Below, in pieces: positions 18,680 through 26,482 of a stretch of 64,000 nt of DNA. Within the stretch, counting starts at the first letter, position 1; each line of letters opens with the position of its first letter. Where the stretch lies: the NCBI RefSeq assembly GCF_014190775.1, contig NZ_JACHVP010000002.1, forward strand, positions 620,001 through 684,000, written 5' to 3'. This DNA comes from Leifsonia aquatica (lineage in GTDB: Bacteria > Actinomycetota > Actinomycetes > Actinomycetales > Microbacteriaceae). The notes under the pieces are model-generated. The model was given only the letters and a program-made list of their open reading frames with translations, did no database searches and was not told the origin of the DNA. A program made the translations under genes and the position numbers.

Positions 18680-19630
18680 ATGACGACGAACCGTGACGAG
18701 GTCCGTGAGTTCCTCACGAGCCGCCGGGCCAAGGTGCGGCCCGAGCAGGTCGGCCTGCCGGCCGGGCCGAATCGCCGCGTCCCCGGTCTGCGTCGCACCG
18801 AGGTGGCGATCCTCGCCGGCGTGAGCGTCGAGTACTACTCGCGACTCGAGCGGGGTGACCTGGCCGGTGCGTCGGAGTCCGTGCTGCACGCCGTCGCGAC
18901 CGCGCTCCAACTCGACGAGGCCGAGCGCGACCACCTCTTCGACCTCGCGCGCACCGCGAACGGATCGTCGGCGCGCCGTCCGCGCGCGCGTTCCCGGACG
19001 GCGTCGGTGCGGCCGTCCCTGCAGCTGATGCTCGACGCCGTGTCGGCCGGTCCGGCGCTGATCCGCAACGGGCGCATGGACATCCTGGCGACGAACCTGC
19101 TCGCGCGGGCCCTCCATGTGGAGGCGCTCGCCGCCGTCCCGGAGCGTCCGCTCAACATGGCGCGCTTCGCCTTCCTGCACCGGGAGAGCGCCGAGCGGTT
19201 CTACCCCGACTGGGATGTCGCCGCCGACATGATCGTCGCCATCCTGCGCACGGAGGCCGGCCGTGACCCCTACGACCGCGACCTGCAGGACCTCGTCGGC
19301 GAGCTCTCCACGCGCAGCGCCGAGTTCCGCACGAAGTGGGGCGACCACAACGTGCGGCGGCACGTCACCGGCGTCAAGCGCTTCCGGCACCCCGTGGTCG
19401 GCGACGTGGAGTTCCTCTTCGAGGGCACGGAGCTCCCCGGCACTCCCGGGTGGAACCTGAACATCTACCTGGCCGAGCCGGGCACCCCGACGGAGGACGC
19501 ACTGCGGCTCCTCGCCTCCTGGGCGGCGACCCGGGAGCAGGAGGCGTCGACAGGCACCCCGGAGGGGAAGGCGGCAGGTCCGGCCACCGCCACTCCACCG
19601 GCACCCGGAGCCGCTAGATCGGCAGGTTGA
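18680..19630 (+). CDS. XRE-type regulator with MmyB-like ligand domain
   Basis: A 316-residue regulator. The N-terminal helix-turn-helix spans about 5-85 (RRTEVAILAGVSVEYYSRLERG core, typical of the actinobacterial XRE/MmyB group). A MmyB-like domain spans about 110-275, with RWNxxA-like features weakened but the HxxGxxxFxHPVVG-type core kept as HVTGVKRFRHPVVGDVEF. The tail from about 285 is disordered. GGAGG touches the ATG too closely to act as a ribosome binding site, whereas TACGGT 7 bases upstream suggests a leaderless transcript. The gene is divergent from the two-exporter operon and very likely controls it. Its 3' end overlaps the converging amidohydrolase gene by 17 bases. Confidence 0.85.
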   Translation: MTTNRDEVREFLTSRRAKVRPEQVGLPAGPNRRVPGLRRTEVAILAGVSVEYYSRLERGDLAGASESVLHAVATALQLDEAERDHLFDLARTANGSSARRPRARSRTASVRPSLQLMLDAVSAGPALIRNGRMDILATNLLARALHVEALAAVPERPLNMARFAFLHRESAERFYPDWDVAADMIVAILRTEAGRDPYDRDLQDLVGELSTRSAEFRTKWGDHNVRRHVTGVKRFRHPVVGDVEFLFEGTELPGTPGWNLNIYLAEPGTPTEDALRLLASWAATREQEASTGTPEGKAAGPATATPPAPGAARSAG

Positions 19631-20663
19631 ACAGCCGCTTCGCGTTCCCGGAGAGCACGAGCTCGCGATCGGCGTCATCGAGTTCGAGCTCGTTCTGCAC
19701 GAAGTCGACCCCCTGGTTCATCCAGGAGCGGAAGACGGGGAACGACGAGCCGAACAGGTAGTGGTCGGCGCCGCTGACCTCGATCGCCGCCTCGACCTGC
19801 GTCTTGCCCCAGGAGTGCGGGTGCGTCAGGTCGAAGAAGATGTTCTCGTCGAGGTACTGCTTGATCTTCTCGCCGCCCGTCGGGTCGAGTCGTGACATCG
19901 CCTCCGCCTTGTTGGGGGCGTGCGGGGTGAGCAGCGCCGCGTTCGCGAACCAGTTGCCGCCGAGCATCGTGTGGATGAAGCGGAGGTTCGGGTACTTGTC
20001 GAACATCCCGCTGAACAGTTCGCGGCCGACGGCGGTGGCCTGGTCGACGATGCGGCCGTACTCGCGGCGGAGGTTCGTGTAGTCGATGACCGACTTCCAC
20101 TCGACCGGGAGTGGGGTGTGGTGCACGATGACCGGCACGTTCAGGTCGTTGAGCACCTTCAGGTACGGGTCGAACGCCTCGTCGTCGAGGTAGAGCTGGC
20201 CGTAGTGGCAGGCGAGCTGGACGCCGACGACGCCGAGCTCCTTGATGCAGCGCTCGAGCTCGTAGATGTTCTCCTTGCCGCCCCACGGCGGCACGCACGC
20301 GGTGGAGAACAGCCGGCCGTTCGACTTCTGCACGATCTCGGCCGCATTGTCGTTGACCGCCTTGCAGGTCTCCAGGCCGAGCCACTCCTGCCACACGGGG
20401 ACCCGCATGATGCCGTAGTCCACGCCGGCCTCGTCCATCGCGGCCAGCTTCGCCTCGGCCGAGTAGTCGCCCTCGATGTAGTTGAGGTTCTGGAAGCCGG
20501 CCGGCTTCTCGAGGATGAGCTGCTTCTTGCCGCTGTCCATCGTGATGACGCGAGCGATCTCGCCGAAGCCGCGAGGCGCGGAGTCGAGGAACCCGTTGAG
20601 GATCTTCTCGTTCGTGAAGAGATCCTCCGGCAGGTGGTGGATGTTGATGTCGACGACCGTCAT
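19614..20663 (-). CDS. Amidohydrolase-2 family protein with altered metal ligands
   Basis: A 349-residue TIM-barrel protein of the amidohydrolase-2 (ACMSD-like decarboxylase/hydrolase) family. The usual N-terminal D-x-H-x-H is DINIH here, so the first metal histidine is Asn7 while His9 remains. His181/His182 (VIVHHTP) and His231 (FIHTMLGG) are kept. The C-terminal FGSD motif reads FGSS, replacing the metal and catalytic Asp with Ser307. It may therefore be metal-poor, use a different mechanism, or be a non-enzymatic homologue. It stands divergent from the dienelactone-hydrolase operon, with GntR-type sites between, and probably works on the same pathway. An AGGGAG site precedes the ATG. Confidence 0.8.
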   Translation of the reverse strand: MTVVDINIHHLPEDLFTNEKILNGFLDSAPRGFGEIARVITMDSGKKQLILEKPAGFQNLNYIEGDYSAEAKLAAMDEAGVDYGIMRVPVWQEWLGLETCKAVNDNAAEIVQKSNGRLFSTACVPPWGGKENIYELERCIKELGVVGVQLACHYGQLYLDDEAFDPYLKVLNDLNVPVIVHHTPLPVEWKSVIDYTNLRREYGRIVDQATAVGRELFSGMFDKYPNLRFIHTMLGGNWFANAALLTPHAPNKAEAMSRLDPTGGEKIKQYLDENIFFDLTHPHSWGKTQVEAAIEVSGADHYLFGSSFPVFRSWMNQGVDFVQNELELDDADRELVLSGNAKRLFNLPI

Positions 20664-20816
20664 GGTCTGAACTCCCTTGTGTCATAACCCGTGGTGCGAT
20701 CAGCATACGGGATCCGAGCACGATCGCAGTGGAAATCGTGTGCGATCCTGTGTACGATCGCACTGCGCCTCATGGTCGAGCGACGACGCCCGACCGCTGC
20801 GCGGAAGGGCAGAGCA
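20664..20816. promoter_or_regulatory. Divergent promoter with GntR-type half-sites
   Basis: Several related elements are packed here: ATCGTGTGCGAT at 20735-20746, TGTACGAT at 20751-20758, CACGATCGCA near 20719 and TGCGATCAGCATACGG near 20696. They resemble the ATNGTATACNAT operators of FCD-type GntR regulators and match a site at 24165-24176. TACGAT at 20753-20758 could also be the -10 of the rightward operon. Confidence 0.5.
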
Positions 20817-21545
20817 GTGAGCGACCTCATCGAGCGGGACGTCGAGTACTCGACGGCCGGCGTGGCCATGACGGGCTACTTCTGCGCACCGCGCGCCGAC
20901 CACCGCCTCCCCGGCGTCGTCCTCCTGCATGACGCCTTCGGGCTGACCGCGGAGGCGCGCACCGCCGCGGTTCGCCTTGCGGACGAGGGACGCGCCGTCT
21001 TCGCGGCCGACGTCTGGGGTGGCCGACGGAGCCCGGGCGGCGGCGCCGAGATCAGGGAGCTCATCGGCTCGATGACGGCGGACCGCGGAGCCTGGATGGC
21101 CAGAGTCGCCGCCGCGCACGCCGCCGCCGGCCGCCAGCCGGAGCTCGACACCGATCGTGTCGCGACGCTCGGCTACTGCGTCGGCGCCTCGGCCGCGCTG
21201 GAGTACCTCCGGGTCGGCGGACGCACCCGGGGTGTCGTCAGCATCCACGCGGGGCTCGACCTGCTCTCCCCGGGGTGGGAGGCGTCCACCCGCGACGCGC
21301 GCGTGCTCGTGTGCTCCGGTTCCGAGGATCCGATGGCCACCCCCGCGCAGTGGCAGGCGCTCAAGTCGGCGCTCACCGAGCGCGGCATCGGCTGGGAGCT
21401 CGACCTCTACGGCGGAGCGAAGCACGCGTTCACCGACCCGCGCTCGGACAGCCTCGGCATGCCGGGCGCAGCCTACGACGCGTACGCCGCGGAGCGCTCC
21501 CGCGGCTCCGCCGACCGATTCCTCGACGAACTGCTCGCACAGTAA
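20817..21545 (+). CDS. Dienelactone hydrolase family protein
   Basis: A 242-residue alpha/beta-hydrolase with the cysteine triad of dienelactone hydrolase: Cys121 in GYCVGA, Asp171 in GSEDPM and His203 in AKHAFTDP. Length and spacing are normal for the family. The GTG at 20817 is chosen because GGAAGGG lies 7 bases upstream; an in-frame ATG at 20772 falls inside the operator region. The enzyme hydrolyses a lactone or ester in an aromatic-acid pathway. It is the first gene of a run (hydrolase, FAD hydroxylase, NTF2-like, FAH) with 9-base or overlapping junctions. The substrate is not known. Confidence 0.85.
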   Translation: MSDLIERDVEYSTAGVAMTGYFCAPRADHRLPGVVLLHDAFGLTAEARTAAVRLADEGRAVFAADVWGGRRSPGGGAEIRELIGSMTADRGAWMARVAAAHAAAGRQPELDTDRVATLGYCVGASAALEYLRVGGRTRGVVSIHAGLDLLSPGWEASTRDARVLVCSGSEDPMATPAQWQALKSALTERGIGWELDLYGGAKHAFTDPRSDSLGMPGAAYDAYAAERSRGSADRFLDELLAQ

Positions 21546-21554
21546 GGGACACGA

Positions 21555-22838
21555 ATGCTCGATATCGCCATCATCGGAGCGGGGCCGGCCGGCCTCCTCA
21601 CAGCCCTCAGGCTGCACCAGGCGGGGTACAGGCCGACGATCTACGAATCCGTCCAGGAGCTGAGACCGCTCGGTGTCGGCGTCGACATCAAGGTCTACGG
21701 CACCAAGGAGATCGAGGAGATCGGGCTGCTCGACGAGTTCCGCGCCCTCTCGGTGGACGCGGAGGACTCCATCTTCTTCAACGCCCACGGGCAGGAGATC
21801 TACGCCGAGAAGTGCGGCGTGCACATGGGGTACCTGAACGAGCAGCGGTTCGTCCACCGCGGTCGGCTGCAGATGCTCTTCCTGCGGACCGTGCTCGAGC
21901 GCCTGGGCGCCGACGCGGTGAAGGCCGACACCCGGGTCACGGGATACAGCCAGGACGACGACCGGGTGACCCTCCAGATCCAGCACGGTGACGGGACGAC
22001 GGAGGAGGTCTCGCACGACGCCGTGATCGCGGCCGACGGCATCAACTCCGCCGTCCGCCGGCAGATGCGTCCCGAGAGCTCCACGCCGCACTACTCGGGC
22101 ATCACGATGTGGCGCGGCGTCACCGTGCACCCGCCGTTCCTCAACGGCCGCACCATCCTGCACATCGGCGATCCCCGGGTCTCGTCGATGATCATCTACC
22201 CGATCCAGGACGACGTGGACGGCAACGGCAACCAGCTCATCAACTGGGTCGTGGAGTACGAGCGCGACGAGACGGTCGAGGACTGGAACCAGCAGGGCAC
22301 GGTCGATGAGATCCTCCCCCTGTACGACACGGTCGAGCTCCCCTTCCTCGACGTCCAGCAGCTCATGCGAGACGCCCGCGAGGTCTACCTCTTCCCGCTC
22401 ATCCGCCACGATCCGCTCGACGACTGGGTCGACGGCCGGGTCGTCCTGCTCGGCGACGCCGCCCACGCGATGTACCCGCGCGGAGGCAACGGCATCTCCC
22501 AGGCCCTCGTGGACGCGCATGTCATCGTGGACCAGCTCGTCGCGCACCCGGACGACCCGCACGCGGCGTTCACCGCGTACGACGCGATCCGGCGCGAGCC
22601 CGTCAACCGCATCGTCATGAACATGCGCGGCGAGGGGTACGAGGTGATCCGCCGCATGGTCGCGGAGCGCACGGACGGGCGTCCGTTCGACGACATCGAG
22701 ACCGTGCTCCCGCTCGCCGAGGCGGACGCGATCTTCAGCAAGTACCACGCGCTCGTCGGAGCGCCGCGCCCCGGCCGCGACGCCGGCGAGGCGACCGGCT
22801 ACCGCACCTGGGCCGCACCGAAGGCCCCGGCATCGTGA
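21555..22838 (+). CDS. FAD-dependent aromatic monooxygenase
   Basis: A 427-residue flavoprotein of the class A aromatic hydroxylase family. The FAD-binding GAGPAG is at 8-13, the DG motif region is near 160 (AADGINSAVRRQ), and the second FAD motif GDAAHAMYPRGGNG is at about 300-313. It would use NAD(P)H and O2 to hydroxylate an aromatic ring, preparing it for cleavage. The start has an AAGGGA site and lies 9 bases after the hydrolase stop. The next gene overlaps by 4 bases. A second enzyme of the family is encoded at 30613-31746, so two successive hydroxylations are possible. Confidence 0.87.
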   Translation: MLDIAIIGAGPAGLLTALRLHQAGYRPTIYESVQELRPLGVGVDIKVYGTKEIEEIGLLDEFRALSVDAEDSIFFNAHGQEIYAEKCGVHMGYLNEQRFVHRGRLQMLFLRTVLERLGADAVKADTRVTGYSQDDDRVTLQIQHGDGTTEEVSHDAVIAADGINSAVRRQMRPESSTPHYSGITMWRGVTVHPPFLNGRTILHIGDPRVSSMIIYPIQDDVDGNGNQLINWVVEYERDETVEDWNQQGTVDEILPLYDTVELPFLDVQQLMRDAREVYLFPLIRHDPLDDWVDGRVVLLGDAAHAMYPRGGNGISQALVDAHVIVDQLVAHPDDPHAAFTAYDAIRREPVNRIVMNMRGEGYEVIRRMVAERTDGRPFDDIETVLPLAEADAIFSKYHALVGAPRPGRDAGEATGYRTWAAPKAPAS

Positions 22839-23302
22839 GCGGGGTCCAGGAGGTCGACGGCGAGACGCGCGAGGCGATCGTCGCCGTCGAGGACGTCCGG
22901 CGGCGTGCGCTCGTCGACGGTGACGTGGCGGCGCTCGCCGCCATCTTCGACGACGCGCTGATCCACATCCACGCGCCCGGACTCGTCCACACCAAGGCCA
23001 TGCTGCTCGAGCACGTCGCGACGCGGCGCGCCTACCTGTCGGTCGAGCGCGGCGAACTCGTGATGCGCCGGGTCGGAGACGTCGTGATCGTCGTCGGCCC
23101 GATCACGAACCACCTGCGGAACCCGGACGGCTCGACGAGGGTCCAGACGGGGACCGTGACCCAGGTGCTCCGCCTCGGCGACGACGGGGCGTGGCGGTTC
23201 ATCAATTTCCAGCTGACGCCGACCGGCGAGGAGATCTGGGGCGCACTGCCGTCCGAGGGCGCTTCCGAGACAGCTGCAGAGACCGGGGAGGACGCGGCAT
23301 GA
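22835..23302 (+). CDS. NTF2-like (SnoaL/DUF4440) protein
   Basis: A 155-residue protein whose N-terminal 120 residues follow the NTF2-like fold pattern: an initial helix with RRRALVDGDVAALAAIFDDAL, then the strand pair around IHIHAPG and a final GAWRFINFQLTP strand typical of DUF4440/SnoaL-like domains. The GTG start overlaps the preceding stop (GTGA), and its own stop overlaps the next ATG, so translation is coupled on both sides. Proteins of this fold serve as small isomerases, hydratases or ring-hydroxylation partners in catabolic operons; the activity here is not predictable. Confidence 0.78.
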   Translation: MSGVQEVDGETREAIVAVEDVRRRALVDGDVAALAAIFDDALIHIHAPGLVHTKAMLLEHVATRRAYLSVERGELVMRRVGDVVIVVGPITNHLRNPDGSTRVQTGTVTQVLRLGDDGAWRFINFQLTPTGEEIWGALPSEGASETAAETGEDAA

Positions 23303-24162
23303 GACTCGCGCGCTACCGCATCGACGGCCAGGTCCGCATCGGACGGGTGGACGGGACGGACACCGTCACCGTCACCGATCTGACGGGCGTGCCCGGCGTC
23401 GGCACCTCCCTGCGGGGGATGCTGCCCCGGCTGAGCGAGCTGGCTCCGGCGATCCTCTCCGCCACGGGCGAGACGCACGCGCTCGCAGACGTCGACCTCC
23501 TCCCCACCATCGACGATCCGCAGAAGTTCCTGGGCATCGGCATGAACTACAAGGAGCACGCGGCGGAGGCGGCGCTCGCGGGCATCCCGACGCCGACGAG
23601 CCAGCTCTGGTTCAACAAGCAGGTGTCGTGCATCGTCGGGCCGTACGACGACGTGGTGAAGCCGGACGTCTCCGATCAGCTCGACTACGAGGTCGAACTC
23701 GGCGTGGTGATCGGGCAGCGGTGCAAGAACGTGGCCGTCGAGGACGCGCGCTCGGTCATCGCCGGCTACGTGGTGCTCAACGACTTCTCGGTGCGCGACT
23801 GGTTGCAGAAGCGCTCGCCCACGTTCACGCTCGGCAAGTCGTTCGACACCCATGGCCCGATCGGGCCGTGGCTCACGACGGACGACGAGATCGCCGACCC
23901 GCTCGCGCTGCGGATGACCCTCTCTGTGAACGGCGAGGTCCGTCAGGACCACGTGACCGACGACATGATCTACGACATCTACGAGCAGATCGCGTACCTC
24001 ACGCAGGTCATGACGCTCATGCCGGGAGACGTCCTCGCCACGGGGACGCCGCAGGGGATCGGCGCGCCGACGGGCGCCTTCCTCCGGGTCGGCGACGTCG
24101 TCACCGCCACCATCGACGGCCTCGGCACGATCGAGAACCGGATCGTCACGGAGAAGCCGTGA
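23299..24162 (+). CDS. Fumarylacetoacetate hydrolase (FAH) family protein
   Basis: A 287-residue enzyme with a short N-terminal region and a catalytic FAH domain from about 75. Visible motifs are GIGMNYKEHAAE (79-90), DYEVELGVVIG with metal-binding Glu131 and Glu133, and the Asp of VLNDFSVRD (Asp162). This family includes fumarylpyruvate and acylpyruvate hydrolases and the HpaG isomerase/decarboxylase of the homoprotocatechuate route. With hpaD, hpaH and hpaI homologues nearby, an HpaG-like role is plausible, but C-C hydrolysis is equally possible. A GGGGAGG site precedes the ATG, which overlaps the preceding stop. Confidence 0.87.
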   Translation: MRLARYRIDGQVRIGRVDGTDTVTVTDLTGVPGVGTSLRGMLPRLSELAPAILSATGETHALADVDLLPTIDDPQKFLGIGMNYKEHAAEAALAGIPTPTSQLWFNKQVSCIVGPYDDVVKPDVSDQLDYEVELGVVIGQRCKNVAVEDARSVIAGYVVLNDFSVRDWLQKRSPTFTLGKSFDTHGPIGPWLTTDDEIADPLALRMTLSVNGEVRQDHVTDDMIYDIYEQIAYLTQVMTLMPGDVLATGTPQGIGAPTGAFLRVGDVVTATIDGLGTIENRIVTEKP

Positions 24163-24164
24163 AG

Positions 24165-24188
24165 ATCGCATACGATGTCACACACGAT
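24165..24188. promoter_or_regulatory. Candidate GntR operator before the ABC importer operon
   Basis: ATCGCATACGAT at 24165-24176 is nearly palindromic and close to the ATNGTATACNAT sites of FCD-type GntR proteins; CACACGAT repeats the half-site 12 bases on. The same core occurs, reversed, at 20735-20746. It starts 3 bases after the FAH stop, so the importer can be transcribed separately. Confidence 0.5.
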
Positions 24189-24250
24189 AAAGATCCGGAC
24201 GCCTCCGGATCGATCGTGACCGCAACGACGCGAACCAGGGAGCACGACCG

Positions 24251-25264
24251 ATGACCACACACGAGAGCGCGACCGCCGCGATATCGCGCGTCACACCGGA
24301 CCGCGAACGCCACGGCTTCGGCTGGTGGTCGTCGCGATACGCCGTCATCGTCGTCTGGCTCGCGCTCATCATCCTGTTCAGCCTCCTCGAGCCGTCCACG
24401 TTCTTCACGGCCGGTGCGTTCCGGGTGATCTTCGGGGGCCAGCTCGAACTCGTCTTCCTGTCGGCGGGCCTGCTGTGCACGATCATCGTCGGCGAGTTCG
24501 TCGACATGTCCGTCGCCTCGAACTTCGGCCTCTCCGCCGTGCTCATCTCCGTGCTCAATGTGAACTACCACTGGGACGTCTGGGTCGCCGCCGTCGTCGC
24601 GGTCGCGGTCGCGGCGCTGGTCGGGGTGATCAACGGCCTGCTCGTCGTGCGCGTCGGCGTCAACACGATCGTGGTCACGCTCGGGATGAGCACTGTGCTG
24701 CTCGGACTGGCGATGTGGGTGACGAACCTGCAGCCGATCAGCGGACTCCCGCAGAGCTTCGCTCAGATCGCGCTGTTCACCTTCGGCATCAAGGGAGGAC
24801 TGCCGATCGGCTTCTTCATCGGTCTCGTGCTCATGCTCGGGTTCGCGTACATCCTCCAGTTCACCCCGCTCGGCCGGAACATGCGCTTCGTCGGCGAGAA
24901 CCGCGAGGTCAGCCGCCTCGCCGGCGTGCGGGTCAACCGGATCAGGCTGGGAGCGTTCGTCGCTGCCGGCGTCATCGCGGGGATCGGCGGTGTGCTCGCC
25001 GCCGCGAAGACCGGCGGCTTCGACTCCTCCGTCTCGCAGACCTACCTGCTTCCGATGTTCGCCGCGGTCTTCCTCGGCACGGCGATCCTGCAGCCCGGAC
25101 GCTTCAACCCGATCGGGACGCTCATCGCGGTCTACTTCCTCGCGACGGGTGTGCTCGGTCTGCAGCTCCTCGGCGCCACCTCGTGGGTCGCGAACGTCTT
25201 CTACGGGGCGGTGCTCATCACCGCCGTGACGCTGTCGACCATTCTCAACCGACGCACGAGATAG
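24251..25264 (+). CDS. ABC transporter permease, RbsC/CUT2-like
   Basis: A 337-residue membrane protein of the branched-chain/ribose permease type, with 8-10 hydrophobic segments. It carries the GxxVNxxxxTLGM-like signature (RVGVNTIVVTLGMSTVLLG) and the coupling-loop region GRNMRFVGENREVSRLAGVRVNRI at about 212-235. It forms the membrane channel of an importer with the binding protein and fused ATPase downstream; a homodimer is expected because only one permease gene is present. The ATG has a GGGAG site upstream. Transporters of this class usually carry sugars, but here the neighbours are aromatic-acid enzymes. Confidence 0.88.
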   Translation: MTTHESATAAISRVTPDRERHGFGWWSSRYAVIVVWLALIILFSLLEPSTFFTAGAFRVIFGGQLELVFLSAGLLCTIIVGEFVDMSVASNFGLSAVLISVLNVNYHWDVWVAAVVAVAVAALVGVINGLLVVRVGVNTIVVTLGMSTVLLGLAMWVTNLQPISGLPQSFAQIALFTFGIKGGLPIGFFIGLVLMLGFAYILQFTPLGRNMRFVGENREVSRLAGVRVNRIRLGAFVAAGVIAGIGGVLAAAKTGGFDSSVSQTYLLPMFAAVFLGTAILQPGRFNPIGTLIAVYFLATGVLGLQLLGATSWVANVFYGAVLITAVTLSTILNRRTR

Positions 25265-25321
25265 CGCCGGTCGCACCATCCCATCCGCATTGCCAATGCT
25301 GTCAAGAAGGAGCCACAACAC

Positions 25322-26482
25322 ATGACCACCACAGCACTCCGGGCGCGCCGGACACTGATGCTCGCCAGCGGCGTCGCCCTCGCGGCGCTCGCCCTCGCCG
25401 GCTGCTCGTCGAGCGACGCCGCGGCTCCGACCTCCAGCTCCGGCGGAGGCAGCTCCGAGTTGGCCAAAGCGGTCGCCGCGGCCGAGGCCCTGCCCACGTC
25501 GTACCCGATCCCCACCGACCCGATCCCGGGCGTGAGCGCGCTCGCGGGCAAGACGATCTACTACATCCCGATCACCCAGCAGGCCCCGCAGTTCGCCGTC
25601 ACCGGCGCCGCCCTCAAGAAGGCGCTCGCCACCGTCGACATCTCCGTCCAGACCTGCGACGGCAAGGGCACGCCGACCGACATCGGCGCCTGCATCGGCC
25701 AGGCCCAGGGCGCCGGGGCGGCGGGGATCGTCCTCGACGCCGTCCCGTACGAGCTCGCCGCCAACGGCATCGACGCCGCCCGCGCGGCCGGGATCCCCGT
25801 GATCGTCTCCGACCAGGGGCCGACCGACGACAAGTACCCGGCGGACGCGACCCTCGCCTACCTGCCCGCCCCTGCTCCGGCGACCGACACCGCGCTCCTG
25901 CAGTGGATCGCGCAGGACTCGGGCGGCAAGGCCAACATCCTGATCAACCAGGATGCGGACGGCCCGTGGCCCGCGGCGTACATGAAGACGGCGCTCGCCC
26001 AGCTGAAGAAGGACTGCCCCGACTGCAAGACGACGATCAACAAGGTCTCGTCCGCGAACTTCCCGCAGGTGGCGCCGTCGACCTCGGCCGCGCTCCTCGC
26101 CGATCCGTCCATCGACTACGTCTTCACCGACTTCGCGCAGTTCCTCCAGCCGACGCAGGGCGGCATCCAGTCCGCCGGTGTCGCGGACACCGTGAAGGTG
26201 GTCTCCGGCGCGGCCGTGCTCGGCACCTACCAGGCGGTCAAGTCGGGCCAGCTGGCCGCGGCGGCGGGCCAGGCGGCATCGTTCCAGGGCTGGCAGTCGG
26301 CCGACATCATCCTGCGGCTCATCACGAAGACCAAGGTGGGGGAGTACGCGATCCCGACCCGCCTCTTCAGCCCGACCAACATCGGCAGCGTCTCGCTGAC
26401 CGCGGCGGCCGAGGCGTCCGGCGAGTGGTTCGGACCGACGACGTTCCCCGACGACTTCGCGAAGCTGTGGAGCGCGGAGTGA
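25322..26482 (+). CDS. Periplasmic-binding-type lipoprotein of the ABC importer
   Basis: A 386-residue lipoprotein with a signal peptide and lipobox LALAGC (Cys28), then a Ser/Gly linker and a type I substrate-binding fold (Peripla_BP_4-like), with GKTIYYIPITQQAPQF as the first strand-helix unit. It should sit on the outside of the membrane and deliver ligand to the permease upstream. The pair CPDCK at about 236-240 (two Cys) is uncommon in this family. A strong AAGGAG site lies before the ATG, and the ATPase GTG overlaps its stop by 4 bases. Confidence 0.87.
   Translation: MTTTALRARRTLMLASGVALAALALAGCSSSDAAAPTSSSGGGSSELAKAVAAAEALPTSYPIPTDPIPGVSALAGKTIYYIPITQQAPQFAVTGAALKKALATVDISVQTCDGKGTPTDIGACIGQAQGAGAAGIVLDAVPYELAANGIDAARAAGIPVIVSDQGPTDDKYPADATLAYLPAPAPATDTALLQWIAQDSGGKANILINQDADGPWPAAYMKTALAQLKKDCPDCKTTINKVSSANFPQVAPSTSAALLADPSIDYVFTDFAQFLQPTQGGIQSAGVADTVKVVSGAAVLGTYQAVKSGQLAAAAGQAASFQGWQSADIILRLITKTKVGEYAIPTRLFSPTNIGSVSLTAAAEASGEWFGPTTFPDDFAKLWSAE

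Noticed and set aside
15979-18798. A single 939-codon protein spanning the two exporters.
   Set aside because: The frame switches from noise to real transporter sequence at 17181; the two exporters are in different frames with a 4-base overlap.
24325-26478. Upstream extension of the importer ATPase frame into the permease and binding-protein genes.
   Set aside because: The extension is a shifted reading of two real genes, rich in Arg and Pro; the true start is the GTG at 26479 that overlaps the preceding stop.
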